From Mesostigma viride (taxonomy: Eukaryota > Streptophyta > Mesostigmatophyceae > Mesostigmatales > Mesostigmataceae), in assembly GCA_009746045.1 (NCBI GenBank), contig RPFO01000719.1, positions 1 to 41,426 of the forward strand: 41,426 bases of DNA, written 5' to 3'. Positions 28,517 to 37,566 of this stretch are shown here, piece after piece; position 1 is the first letter of the stretch, and each line of letters opens with the position of its first letter. The notes beneath the pieces are model-generated. The model saw only the letters and a list, made by a program, of their open reading frames with translations. It did no database searches and had not been told where the DNA came from. A program made the translations under genes and the position numbers.

Positions 28517-31500
28517 TCACTTCAGACTGTAACCAGGGTTCATCAACCCATACAAGACCTGGTATTGTGGTCCTGCTGCTTGTGGCACCTTGGTCAGTGC
28601 ATCTGCAGCATTGTCTTTGTCCCTGACGTGGGCTTTAGACTCCAGGTACTTGCATTCCTGTTTTAGCACAATCCAATCCAGGTCCGAGTGTACAGCCAAA
28701 GGATTGGCAAGGAAAGAGATGATAGATTGAGAGTCAGTCAGCAAATGTGCTTTCACTCCTGCAGAGCTACCAGCCTGGTGTTGAAGCCAGACCAGCAAGT
28801 GATTGAGATACCTTGCATGCAAGACAGAAGATACCACAGCCCTGCATTCAGCTACATTGCTACTCACAGCTTTCCTCTTGTGCAATCTACTGAACCAGGA
28901 GACTAGTGACTTCTTCCCACCTTGGTTATGCAGGAAAAACAATCCAGCCTCTCTGGCTTGAACCTTGGTAACTACCCTGGACTCCATTGAACTATCCATC
29001 ATGCACGTGATGTGAATGGGAGTAAACAGGTCCAGTGAGTGAAGCATCAAAGGTGGACCATCATGCAACAACTGCTTGATTGCCCGTGCTCCTACCTCCT
29101 GTAGTACCTCATCATCTACCCTGCTCACAAAAGCCAGGTGGGGTGCACATGTAGCACATAGCCAACCAAGCTTGCCTCTAATGGTAGGGCACATGTCAGG
29201 GGTGATGTGAACAGGCAGGACATCCAGACAAGACTTAATGTATTCAGCAGAGGCCTGCATGGAACAAACCCAGCTGCCCTGCTGCTGCAGCAACTCAAGC
29301 ATCATGCCACAGAACTTGACTGGCTCCTTGCCCAGCTCTAGCTGCTTGCCAATCTCAAAACTGGCAGACACCTGAGCTATGAAAGCATCCACTGCAGCTC
29401 TAGGACCTGAGATTAACTGATCATCCCCATGCCAGACAAACATCATCATTCCATCAGGGTGTGGGATGACAAACAGGCAAGGGTCAATGTCATCATAGGT
29501 GGCCCCTAGCTTCATGAATACCTCCTGTGCAGACAGCCTAAAAATTTTTGGAGCTGACTGCAACCCTTCAACCCCCAGGTTTGGCCTCAACAAGGGTTGA
29601 ACAATATCCCTGTGCCACACCTTAGGAGTATTCACCACGTATACCTGACCTCTCCAGACCTGCTGTGCTATGGCAGGGTCCCCCTTTAGAAAGGCTCTTT
29701 TGATATCTGTGGCTTTACACACATAATCCTTCCCTGTATTAAGCTGATGCAAAAACAAGGAAAGCAACACCTTGAGAGACGTTTGCTGAATACCAGGAGT
29801 ATAAAGCTCAGCCTCTGTCAGCTCTGTAGAGCCCCTGAACTCAGTAACACATGGCCTAGCATGGAAAATGGGTGGTCCCCCATCAGCCTGAGGTTTATGC
29901 TTGCACACAAACTTTAACCTTAGCTTCTTGGCTCCAGCTGGCATAGCATCAAGAGGAGTCACAGGTGGTGTGTGTGTGGGACTACGTGCATCTGGAACAA
30001 CCCACTCCTCCCTGGCTTTGGTAAAAGCCTCAAGCCACTTAAGAAACCCAATCTGCGTCTGGCAGTCCCGTACAATATCATCATAGGACAGGGGAGACAT
30101 GGATGCAACATCCCATCTACCAAGCCCAAACGCTGAAGGGTGTAGCTTTTGAGAGTGTATGAGGTCCTCCACACACGGTTCCTGACCTGGGAGGTACTTG
30201 GGCTTAACTGCATTGATGGCAGCATCCAACCCAGTGCTAATCTGGCTCAAAGGGATTTTAAAATGATCTAGAGGCACCTGTCCTACCCCTGCCACACTCA
30301 ACCTCCCAGCTGAGATGACAACACCAGGGTAAGATACAAAAGGTTCCCCTAACAGGGCATTCCCTGAGTAACCCTCAACCACCTGAAATGGAGTGGGCAT
30401 ACCCAAGATTTGAATGCTCACCTGACCTTTGACCTGCATTTTGGTTTTGCCTGAAAAATCTGACACTCTAGCCCATGGTGAGGCCTTCATTTTCAGACCA
30501 GATACAGCTTCTGCACTGATGATACTCACCTGTGCTTGGGTGTCTACAGCCAAAATACTAGGATCTTGACCTGCATCCCCTACAGCATTGACCTGTGCTG
30601 TACCTGTTGCCACAACTGCTTTAGTGTTGTGTGCCTTGTGCAAGGCCTTAAGAATCTCAGCAAATGACTTCCTGGGAACGACAGGATCTGCTCTATTTTG
30701 TGACTCCTCCAGGTGTGAGGGAGGTGCTACCTGCTGCTCACCCTGTGCACCGTCCTCCTGCCCAGGTGGACTATTGGGTTGTAGTGGGGCTGCACTACTG
30801 AGGAACACAGGAGCTTCTACTGTGGTACTAGTGCTTGCATCAATGACGTCCTTAGCCAATTCATTGGGTGAGATCAATCCACCAGACTCCTGCTCTGAAT
30901 CCATGTCCAAGAATTCTACCCCTGACACGTCTGCCAGTGGTGGGTAATAAAGCTTGAGTCTATGCTTGCTGACCACACGCTCTCTGTCATGTTGTATAGT
31001 GACTGCAGTCCCTTCTTCATGAATTTTGGTGACTACAGCTGGACCGTGCCATCTGGCAGAGTGTGCTCTTCCTCTGTCACCCTCTCTGAAAAACAACACA
31101 TGGTCCCCCACTTCAAACACAGGCCTGGCATTATTTTTGTCTTTCTTTGCCAGCAACTTGGCTAAGTGCTGCCTTTGTGTGTTGTAGTGAGTGTGTACCT
31201 CTGAAGCATAGCTGCCTGACTGAAGGCCAGTTGGGGTGATTTCCCCAAAAGGTGAGGACATTATTGGTTTGGCGTTTAGCTGGGTAGTCACCCCTGCTGC
31301 CCAAGATGCCCTGTCAGCATAGCTACCAGAGTCAGCCAACCTGGATGGCATTTTTCTTATCACATCCCTGATGGCTCTCATGGTACGTTCTACCAACCCC
31401 TGACGTTCATGATCTTGAGCCCCAGACACTTCTATCTTGGGCAGGTCATTCCTGTCCTGGATGCAGAGAAACTGCTGATCCAGCATTACTTTTTCAATGG

Positions 31501-31897
31501 GGTGAAAACGTGCCAAGGCTATCTGTAAAGCTCTGTGCAGCTGCTCTTTATCCATCCCAGGCAGGGGCTCCACTACCACAAACCTTGACCAGGCATCCTT
31601 TATGACTAGGTAGTATACCGTGTCCTTCACCACGTGTATAACATCCCCAACCAGTTTGCCTCTAGCCAGTGGTGGTGTGGCCACATGCCATTTTCTGGGC
31701 TTAGGAGCATATAGCTGACATTGCTCACAGTGCTTACGTACGTGCCTGCACATCTGTTCCAGATCATGGCCTTGTATTTTATTGGCTAGCCTTTCAGCCA
31801 CAGCCTCATGGCCCATAACCTTGTGCAGTTGCTCTGCTAGAGCACCATACGTGATTACCTTTTCTGCTGCTGCACTAAGGGAGCTATGGTGGGTCAC
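28517..31897 (-). CDS. pol: Copia-type Pol: integrase, retropepsin-like, reverse transcriptase, RNase H
   Basis: 1,126 residues, open throughout. Residues 25-60 form the HHCC integrase zinc finger (HX4HX26CX2C). The integrase core follows with candidate catalytic D85, D140 and E170 (GLVERTMRAIRD), and a GPY/F-like module at 281-320 (WHGP). A retropepsin-like segment sits at about 445-535: VDTQAQVSIIS with D452, and ALLGEPF as the second strand-loop. RT spans about 630-870, with D731 in ATDIKRAFLKG and the paired aspartates in VWHGDD (825-826) where most Copia have YVDD. RNase H spans 960-1105 with D968, E1017, D1055 and D1099 (NAADALTK). The order INT-PR-RT-RH differs from canonical Copia PR-INT-RT-RH. 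The listed start is only the limit of the open frame; upstream coding continues in another frame after a break near 31890. Confidence 0.88.
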   Translation of the reverse strand: MTHHSSLSAAAEKVITYGALAEQLHKVMGHEAVAERLANKIQGHDLEQMCRHVRKHCEQCQLYAPKPRKWHVATPPLARGKLVGDVIHVVKDTVYYLVIKDAWSRFVVVEPLPGMDKEQLHRALQIALARFHPIEKVMLDQQFLCIQDRNDLPKIEVSGAQDHERQGLVERTMRAIRDVIRKMPSRLADSGSYADRASWAAGVTTQLNAKPIMSSPFGEITPTGLQSGSYASEVHTHYNTQRQHLAKLLAKKDKNNARPVFEVGDHVLFFREGDRGRAHSARWHGPAVVTKIHEEGTAVTIQHDRERVVSKHRLKLYYPPLADVSGVEFLDMDSEQESGGLISPNELAKDVIDASTSTTVEAPVFLSSAAPLQPNSPPGQEDGAQGEQQVAPPSHLEESQNRADPVVPRKSFAEILKALHKAHNTKAVVATGTAQVNAVGDAGQDPSILAVDTQAQVSIISAEAVSGLKMKASPWARVSDFSGKTKMQVKGQVSIQILGMPTPFQVVEGYSGNALLGEPFVSYPGVVISAGRLSVAGVGQVPLDHFKIPLSQISTGLDAAINAVKPKYLPGQEPCVEDLIHSQKLHPSAFGLGRWDVASMSPLSYDDIVRDCQTQIGFLKWLEAFTKAREEWVVPDARSPTHTPPVTPLDAMPAGAKKLRLKFVCKHKPQADGGPPIFHARPCVTEFRGSTELTEAELYTPGIQQTSLKVLLSLFLHQLNTGKDYVCKATDIKRAFLKGDPAIAQQVWRGQVYVVNTPKVWHRDIVQPLLRPNLGVEGLQSAPKIFRLSAQEVFMKLGATYDDIDPCLFVIPHPDGMMMFVWHGDDQLISGPRAAVDAFIAQVSASFEIGKQLELGKEPVKFCGMMLELLQQQGSWVCSMQASAEYIKSCLDVLPVHITPDMCPTIRGKLGWLCATCAPHLAFVSRVDDEVLQEVGARAIKQLLHDGPPLMLHSLDLFTPIHITCMMDSSMESRVVTKVQAREAGLFFLHNQGGKKSLVSWFSRLHKRKAVSSNVAECRAVVSSVLHARYLNHLLVWLQHQAGSSAGVKAHLLTDSQSIISFLANPLAVHSDLDWIVLKQECKYLESKAHVRDKDNAADALTKVPQAAGPQYQVLYGLMNPGYSLK

Positions 31898-32248
31898 GCA
31901 TCATGTGTGACAGTGTCATGTCATATGCCACTTCCCAATCCACATCATCACACTCAGGCAACACTTGGCAGACAGAAGGTAACAGGAAACCATTTGTGAA
32001 AAATGGTGAGGGTAGCTTACAGGTGTCACCCTGGTCTGCCGCCCCCGCGCGGTTGTAGCGCCCTGGCGTGTCTTGTTGTGCCTGGGTGCCGTGCAGCGCG
32101 CTCCTGCTGCAATGGGGTGACGTGTTTTCCAGCATCCAGGACAAACATCAACGTCAGAACCATAGTCGGGTTTGCCTTTCCAGCAGTCATCTTTTAGGTG
32201 CCCCTTACAAAGGCACCTAGTGCAATGCTTGGTGGGGTCATGAGGCAA
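31884..32248 (-). CDS. gag: Gag C-terminal part with CCHC zinc knuckle, frame-broken
   Basis: Minus-strand frame from 32248 carries CTRCLCKGHLKDDC at 32183-32224, a CX2CX4HX4C zinc knuckle typical of retrotransposon nucleocapsids, followed by a second Cys pair (CPGC). Further down, the frame ending at 31884 looks more protein-like (ECDDVDWEVAYDM) than the knuckle frame, implying a break near 32040 and another near 31890 where Pol's frame begins. The space between knuckle and integrase (about 100 codons) contains no D-T/S-G/Q-A protease motif, which matters for the Pol domain order. Confidence 0.7.
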
Positions 32249-32249
32249 C

Positions 32250-32476
32250 CTCTTGTCCCCCCCTGCTGGCTTAGCACCCCCTGGCTTGCTAGCTCCCCCA
32301 CTTTGTTTTCTGTTTTTATTGTTATTGTTCTTTCCCCCCCCTTGTTTCCACCTCCCCCACTTTTGTTGTTTTTGTTTTTATCCCCCCCATTACCGCCTTT
32401 ACCTGGGCTACCAGCGACTGCATCTGCTTCTTGGAGAGCCCCGTACCTGAGGCTTCCTCCCCCTTTACCTGCTTCA
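32250..32476 (-). CDS. gag: Gag basic linker, split by homopolymer frameshifts
   Basis: Three frames each carry part of one Lys/Asn/Gly-rich linker: KKQMQSLVAQVKAVMGG in the frame of 32322-32516, NKNNKSGGGGNK in the frame of 32194-32502 and KNRKQSGGASKPGG in the knuckle frame. The switches fall in a C7 run (32382-32388) and a C8 run (32334-32341) of the plus strand. Either homopolymer indel errors or real decay; a programmed shift at both is unlikely. Confidence 0.6.
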
Positions 32477-33114
32477 CCTTTCCTCCTTGGCTGCAGCAGC
32501 AAACGGCTCTAGGCATTGCTGCACATAGGCCATTGCCTTCCTAAAGTCCTCCCACTTATCCTTCAGACCTGCCAGGATTACTGACAGGGTGGTGGGGTCC
32601 AGTTCTGCCTTTTGTAGCCATAGGTGTACTAGGTACTTGGCATTGAGCTTCTTCAGCTCCTCATCTCCCTCTATGTACATGACATATTTTTTGTTGTCAC
32701 TCACATAGTCACGCTTATTGACCTTATAGGCCTCTATCCACTGGAAGCCCTTAAGCACTTCTAAGTGCTCCCCCGTGGTAACAAGTGCCCTAAGATCAAC
32801 CATGAACTGCGCCCACAACACATTTTCTGCCACGTCTACCCCGCTGCTGGCACGCTTTTGGTACAATTGTACCAACTGCTGGATAGGCTTGGCAGATTGA
32901 TGGATGGGTGTGGACGCACGTAGAGAGGCAAACCAATCACGGACATTGTCGCTAGCATATGCATGTGACAACTTAAACAACCACTCCCTAGCTTCGTCCT
33001 GGGTGTGGCCCTCTGGCAAACCCGGAAACACTAGCTTGTCCTCTTTCTTTTTTGGATCAAACCTGGGCCTGTTCAAGGCCATATTGGAGGTTGTGGTCGT
33101 TCCTGCTGGTTGTG

Positions 33115-33148
<34 letters not shown>

Positions 33149-33535
33149 CTGCCGCTCCCCGCCCTCGTGCCGTGTTGGTGCAGACTCCTGGGTGCCGTGT
33201 CCACCCCGCCCTGGTTGCCCCCCCTCTCCCGTCATCCTCCCCCTCGTCCCTCTCGTCCCTCCTGCGTTTTTGCTGTGGCTGGCACGCCTCCCCGGTGCCC
33301 TTCGTTTTGTTGGCTTCAGCGAGGCCACCAGCCTCGCCACCGTGTCTGCTAGGCGGCCATGCTCGCCCGGGGTGAGCTCCCGCCCCTCGTCCAGCATCTG
33401 CTGGGCCAGTTGGAGTTGCCTCCGGATGTCCTCCCGGTGCGACAAGGTCGCTGGACCGGGTTCGCCCCGGTGCGTCACCCTGGTCCTTGCCGCTGTGCCG
33501 TCTCGGTTTGAGATGGTATGCGTTGGCTGCGACAA
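32474..33535 (-). CDS. gag: Gag central region (capsid-like)
   Basis: 353 codons. The N-terminal part is Arg/Gly-rich and contains a poly-Gln stretch coded by the CTG repeat at 33113-33155. From about residue 150 it reads like the helical capsid part of Copia Gag (UBN2-type): RPRFDPKKKEDKLVFPGLPE, DEAREWLFKLSHAY, then LWAQFMVDLRALV and DKWEDFRKAMAYV. It is opened by a frame break at an A6 run (33536-33541) and closed by a TGA near 32474 where the linker frame continues. The GAA AGG TGA context could allow -1 frameshifting, but homopolymer breaks nearby argue for error or decay. Gag would form the virus-like particle in the cytoplasm. Confidence 0.72.
33113..33155. repeat. CTG trinucleotide repeat encoding Gag poly-Gln
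   Basis: About 14 CTG/TTG units on the plus strand, read as CAG/CAA Gln codons on the minus strand. Confidence 0.9.
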
Positions 33536-34773
33536 AAAATGGTAAGTTGCTCGGTAGAAATGCGTTCATCCGGCATCAAACCAAATTCAGCTCTTACCGC
33601 CTCCCCCATGCATCCCCTCACAGCAGCCTTCTTGATGTTCTTCGACATACGGCGTCGCTGCTTCAGCATACGCCTCTCCAGGCGACCTACGCTTTCCTCC
33701 CAGGCGGCCAGCTTCCTGCGGTAGCGCTCCTCGGCTCCCGCGAGCCGGCCCCTGCAAAGGTGCTATCTCCGCGACCTTCCGGTACTTCCAGCTCTTCAGG
33801 TCGCGGTGAGACGCTCACACCTCACCTTGGTGTGAGACATCTTCACCCGAATCCTGGCCGCGAGCGCCTCCGCCCTGTCACGCTCCTGCTGCTCACGCAG
33901 CTTCCTCTGCGCGATCACGTTCCGCCTCCGCTGCTTCTTCTCCCGTTCCGCCTTGAAGACCGCGAGCCTCCTCTGCGCCTCCTTCTCTCGCGCCTGCATA
34001 GCCGGCGTCATCTCCACCAGGTCGTCCGCTTCGGACGCCGACGGACCCGTCAAAGAAACTCCGACTCCTGCAGCACCCATCAATCTCCCTCGGGATCGTT
34101 GCCGACCGTCGAAGGCGCTGGAAACACGCCAGGTCCGCCCTCCTCACCACGTCATGGGTCGGCGACTCTGACCTCGGCGACGCTGACCTCCTCATCAATG
34201 CCGCGCGGACCTGAGCAGCATCCTCCATTTGTTGGGCGCGCTCACGTGCGCGCACAGCCAACCTCCGCTCTTCTGCGGACTCCTGCTCCTGCAGGCTCTG
34301 CGCCATTGCAGCATCCGCTGCCACCTGCGCACTGCGCGCCTCGTCAGCCGACGATGGCTGCAGTCCAAACAAACCCAGCGAGCTGGTTTCCGACACGCTG
34401 CCGGACTCCCACTCTCCTCTCTCCGACTCGGGCCCCGCCCCCGCACCGCGTGGTGCATATGGTGGTCCCCTCGGACGCACCACCGGGGTCGACCCCGCAC
34501 CCTACGCATCAGGGGAACGCGCACCACGACGTTCTCCACAACGTCACGGTACGTTGGGTCCGCTGCCTCCATGGCCACATCCTCAGGATGCATGGGATCC
34601 TGAGCATCCCGGTTCTCGTAATCCTGGCGCATACTCTCCAGGATCGAGTCCGACGTCCCCGAGTCATCGGACATCGGGGACGACGAAGACTGGTACCTCG
34701 TCACCGACGGCGACTCCTCCTCCGAGGAAGTCGCGCCCATAAGGGCCTTTCCCTTGTTGTTCTTGGGAGCCAT
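33475..34773 (-). CDS. gag: Gag N-terminal region, coiled-coil-rich, in several broken frames
   Basis: The likely start is the ATG at 34773 (MAPKNNKGKALMG), about 100 nt inside the 5' LTR. An acidic Ser-rich segment follows, then a break near 34500. The frame of 33893-34483 continues with Ala/Glu/Arg-rich heptads (AMAQSLQEQESAEERRLAV), a break near 34080, and the frame of 33796-34083 with another charged helix (EREKKQRRRNVIAQRKLRE). A further break lies between 33800 and 33670, then the frame of 33475-33669. The charged heptads predict coiled coil, consistent with Gag assembly. No domain family is recognised. Confidence 0.55.
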
Positions 34774-34876
34774 TGGTTCAAAAGATGGGTAAAAAAAATG
34801 GAAATGGGTGTTTTGCGAACTGAACGTTTCGCACGCTCGTCGTCTTCGTGTGTATGTTTTTGGAGTTTTTAATGCA

Positions 34877-35254
34877 AGTTATGCAACACAAAGCTGGAAT
34901 GCTCGGGCACTGCCAAATGGCGTGTGTGTGCGTGAACGACGAGACACCTTGGCATTAGGATAATGTGGCACATATACTGCTGGCCAGCCGTCAACGATGG
35001 CTGGCCAGACTTTGCGTAAGTTAAACTAACTTACTGATCCTGGACGGACTAACCTATCAGTTACAACCTGATCTAGTCAGTCCTAACATGACAACTACAG
35101 TCCCGGTACTGAGGTACCGGCTCATCACATACTGAGTACAGCCACGTGTCCATGCCACGACTGTTCTAGTCCAGCACCGTCCCAGTACCCAATTGGGCGC
35201 CGGCGGTGCTGGCACGTGTCCACTTAGGCTACAGGCGGGAGACTTAGACTAACT
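34877..35254 (-). repeat. 5' LTR of the Copia-type element
   Basis: 378 bp, matching the 3' LTR except for one position (A at about 34909 where the other has G). It carries the promoter for the element. Confidence 0.92.
34969..34978 (-). promoter_or_regulatory. Possible TATA element in the 5' LTR
   Basis: AGTATATG on the minus strand, about 95 bp before the LTR end and upstream of the Gag start. Suggestive only. Confidence 0.35.
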
Positions 35255-35558
35255 TACGTGTGTGTGCAGCCGCCCCTTGCGTGCATGGTGTGTGTACATG
35301 TGTGTGCAGCCGCCCCTTGCGTGCATGGTGTGTGTACGTGCATGTGTGTGCAGCCGGCCCTTGCGTGCATGGTGTATGTACATGTGTGTGCAGTCGCCCC
35401 GTGCGTGCGCAGTGGATGTACGTGTGTGGGTAGCCGTCCCTTGCGTGCGCGGTGGATCTACGTGCGCGGTGTGTGTACGTGTGTGTGCAGCCGCCCCTTG
35501 CGTGCATGGTGCATGTACATGTGAGTGCAGCCGTCCCTTGCGTGCGCGGTGGATGTAC
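35255..35558. repeat. 40-bp satellite array, segment 3
   Basis: About 7.5 monomers between two mobile elements. It starts with the right TACGT target duplication (35255-35259) and includes one marker monomer near 35430. Confidence 0.95.
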
Positions 35559-35871
35559 TTTGTGAGCTCACGCTCGTTCTATCTATGACCTGCGGAAGTC
35601 TCAAAGGGGGAGGGGAGGCCGCAGTAGACAGGTCTGACTAGGTAGCCAGTACTAGGGGGGGGGTACGGTGTTGTGGGGGGGGGTACCGGGGACGGTACTG
35701 TGGACCGGGTCCAATTTGTGTTGTGGACCGGGGGCAGTCCTGTGGACCGGGGACGGCGCGGCGCCACTGGCCGGTTGGTCAGTGGGCTGGCGTCCGTCAC
35801 CCCACCTACGACTAGGTAGACGGTGGATACTTAGGGTTGTGGCGGGGCAACAACCACTCCTCTTTGCAGCT
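35559..35871. repeat. Family 2 copy 2, direct repeat C1
   Basis: Carries the GGCCGGTTGG variant that is also in its own C2 but not in copy 1. Confidence 0.9.
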
Positions 35872-36810
35872 GTGTCGACGGCCCACTGACGGCGTGTGTG
35901 CACTGCTATGGCGGTGCCGAATGTAAATCACAGCTACCGGCCTCCGAATTATTATTCGGGGGCCTGTTTTATTTAAGGTTATGACGGCTGCGCGACGGGG
36001 GTCGGCAGCACCCCAATAACTTGCCGTTCGAAGTGCAGGCGGTAGCTGCCAGTGCCAGATTGTTTTATTTCTGCTGCGTTGTACTCGCCACCCCGGGCTC
36101 GCGGGAGGGGTCTGGATAGACGCGGGAGTGACTCTTGATCGGACAACTAAAGCGGGGCAGTCGTGGTGCTAGGGTGGCAACAGCTACAGGCGGAGGGGGA
36201 ATACGCCGCAGGCAAGTTCGTGGTGTATCGTATGTGCTGGGCCTGGCTAATGAATATCGTCAAGAATAGTGCATGAGCGCGCTATACGAGCATGGGAAGA
36301 AGGGGGAATCGAGCCCCCAGGCCAGCATAGGAGCGGGGTGGCTGCAGCCCCAGCGCCAGGGGGGCAGCACCCTAAACAGCCTAACATTTCCTCGTGCCAA
36401 GTGAGGCGACAGCGGCCGGCGGCCAGCGCGGAATGGTGGGGTCGTTGCCGCGTAATTTAAGCGGGGACGAGTTGTTGGGACTGACGGTGCACAGCGGGGA
36501 AGGGGAAGGATGTTAGGGCGGGGCGATAGCGGATCCCAGACGCAGCTGCGTCATTGGGGTGCCGGGGGTGCTATGCCTGTGAAGAAAGGTGTACAAAGAA
36601 TTGCCGAGCCTGCAGGGGTGGCTGCCGAGGGCAGTGCCCATATGGGTGAGAACCCCCCCGCAGTGGGGGGTCCCTACGGGGATACTTTTGGCTTCCCCCT
36701 TGTATTGCCGCCTGGTTAATGAAGCACTGGTAGCGGCAGGGGACAAGGGGGGCGACGAGAAGTCTGGGCCATACGACAGCTTGCGGCCAAGTGGCCAGGT
36801 AGTGGGTGCG
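35872..36810. other. Internal region of family 2 copy 2
   Basis: Same as the copy 1 interior, with a G6 for G7 change near 36360, a C7 for C6 change near 36653 and a TTTTATTT for GTTTATTT change near 35967. No recognised gene. Confidence 0.6.
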
Positions 36811-37017
36811 GGATGTTACAAAGCCCAGGTCCTCTTGACTGGCCCAGGTCCTTATGACTGGTATGATGTTTCGGCCCTTGTTGTGTGGCCTAGTTAGCTT
36901 AGAAACTGCAGATTCTTAGGTTAGCTAATGGCTTGGACGTGTGCCTAACACGTATTTGTAATAAACATGTTTCTCTGGCAGCCCCTCACTCCAATGGAAC
37001 TAAAGCAGCAATTGGAT
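36811..37017. repeat. Family 2 copy 2, direct repeat D1
   Basis: 207 bp abutting C2; same TGTAATAAA motif. Confidence 0.9.
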
Positions 37018-37332
37018 TTTGTGAGCTCACGCTCGTTCTATCTATGACCTGCGGAAGTCTCAAAGGGGGAGGGGAGGCCGCAGTAGACAGGTCTGACTAG
37101 GTAGCCAGTACTAGGGGGGGGGGTACGGTGTTGTGGGGGGGGGGTACCGGGGACGGTACTGTGGACCGGGTCCAATTTGTGTTGTGGACCGGGGGCAGTC
37201 CTGTGGACCGGGGACGGCGCGGCGCCACTGGCCGGTTGGTCAGTGGGCTGGCGTCCGTCACCCCACCTACGACTAGGTAGACGGTGGATACTTAGGGTTG
37301 TGGCGGGGCAACAACCACTCCTCTTTGCAGCT
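37018..37332. repeat. Family 2 copy 2, direct repeat C2
   Basis: Matches C1 of the same element except for G-run lengths near 37114 and 37136. Confidence 0.9.
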
Positions 37333-37359
37333 CCCACCCACCCACCCTTGCTGCCAGAC
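37333..37359. other. C-rich spacer between C2 and D2, copy 2
   Basis: Identical to the copy 1 spacer, starting CCCACCCACCCACCCTTG. Confidence 0.85.
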
Positions 37360-37566
37360 GGATGTTACAAAGCCCAGGTCCTCTTGACTGGCCCAGGTCC
37401 TTATGACTGGTATGATGTTTCGGCCCTTGTTGTGTGGCCTAGTTAGCTTAGAAACTGCAGATTCTTAGGTTAGCTAATGGCTTGGACGTGTGCCTAACAC
37501 GTATTTGTAATAAACATGTTTCTCTGGCAGCCCCTCACTCCAATGGAACTAAAGCAGCAATTGGAT
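37360..37566. repeat. Family 2 copy 2, direct repeat D2
   Basis: Right end of the element; it ends CAATTGGAT against satellite. Confidence 0.9.

Larger units (their letters stand above)
27756..35254 (-). mobile_element. Copia-type LTR retrotransposon, 7.5 kb, minus strand
   Basis: Two 378-bp LTRs (27756-28133 and 34877-35254) flank gag and pol read on the minus strand, with a perfect 5-bp target duplication TACGT. The LTRs show one substitution by eye, so the insertion is young. The reverse transcriptase and RNase H are of Copia (RVT_2) type. About nine frame breaks split the coding region, mostly in homopolymers. LTR ends are AGTTA...TAACT in place of the usual TG...CA, and no primer-binding site complementary to a tRNA 3' end (TGG...) is obvious after the 5' LTR. 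The right-hand LTR is the 5' one. Confidence 0.92.
35559..37566 (+). mobile_element. Non-autonomous split-direct-repeat element, family 2, copy 2
   Basis: The order is C1 (35559-35871), internal (35872-36810), D1 (36811-37017), C2 (37018-37332), spacer (37333-37359), D2 (37360-37566). Nearly identical to copy 1 apart from homopolymer lengths and a few substitutions. It is an independent insertion: left flank GCGCGGTGGATGTAC and right flank GTGTGTGTGCAG join into a normal monomer at a different phase from copy 1. At the left end the core is AC, at the right end AT. No mobility gene is encoded. Confidence 0.82.

Noticed and set aside
28312-31165. Plus-strand frames across the Copia element
   Set aside because: Shadows of the minus-strand pol gene.
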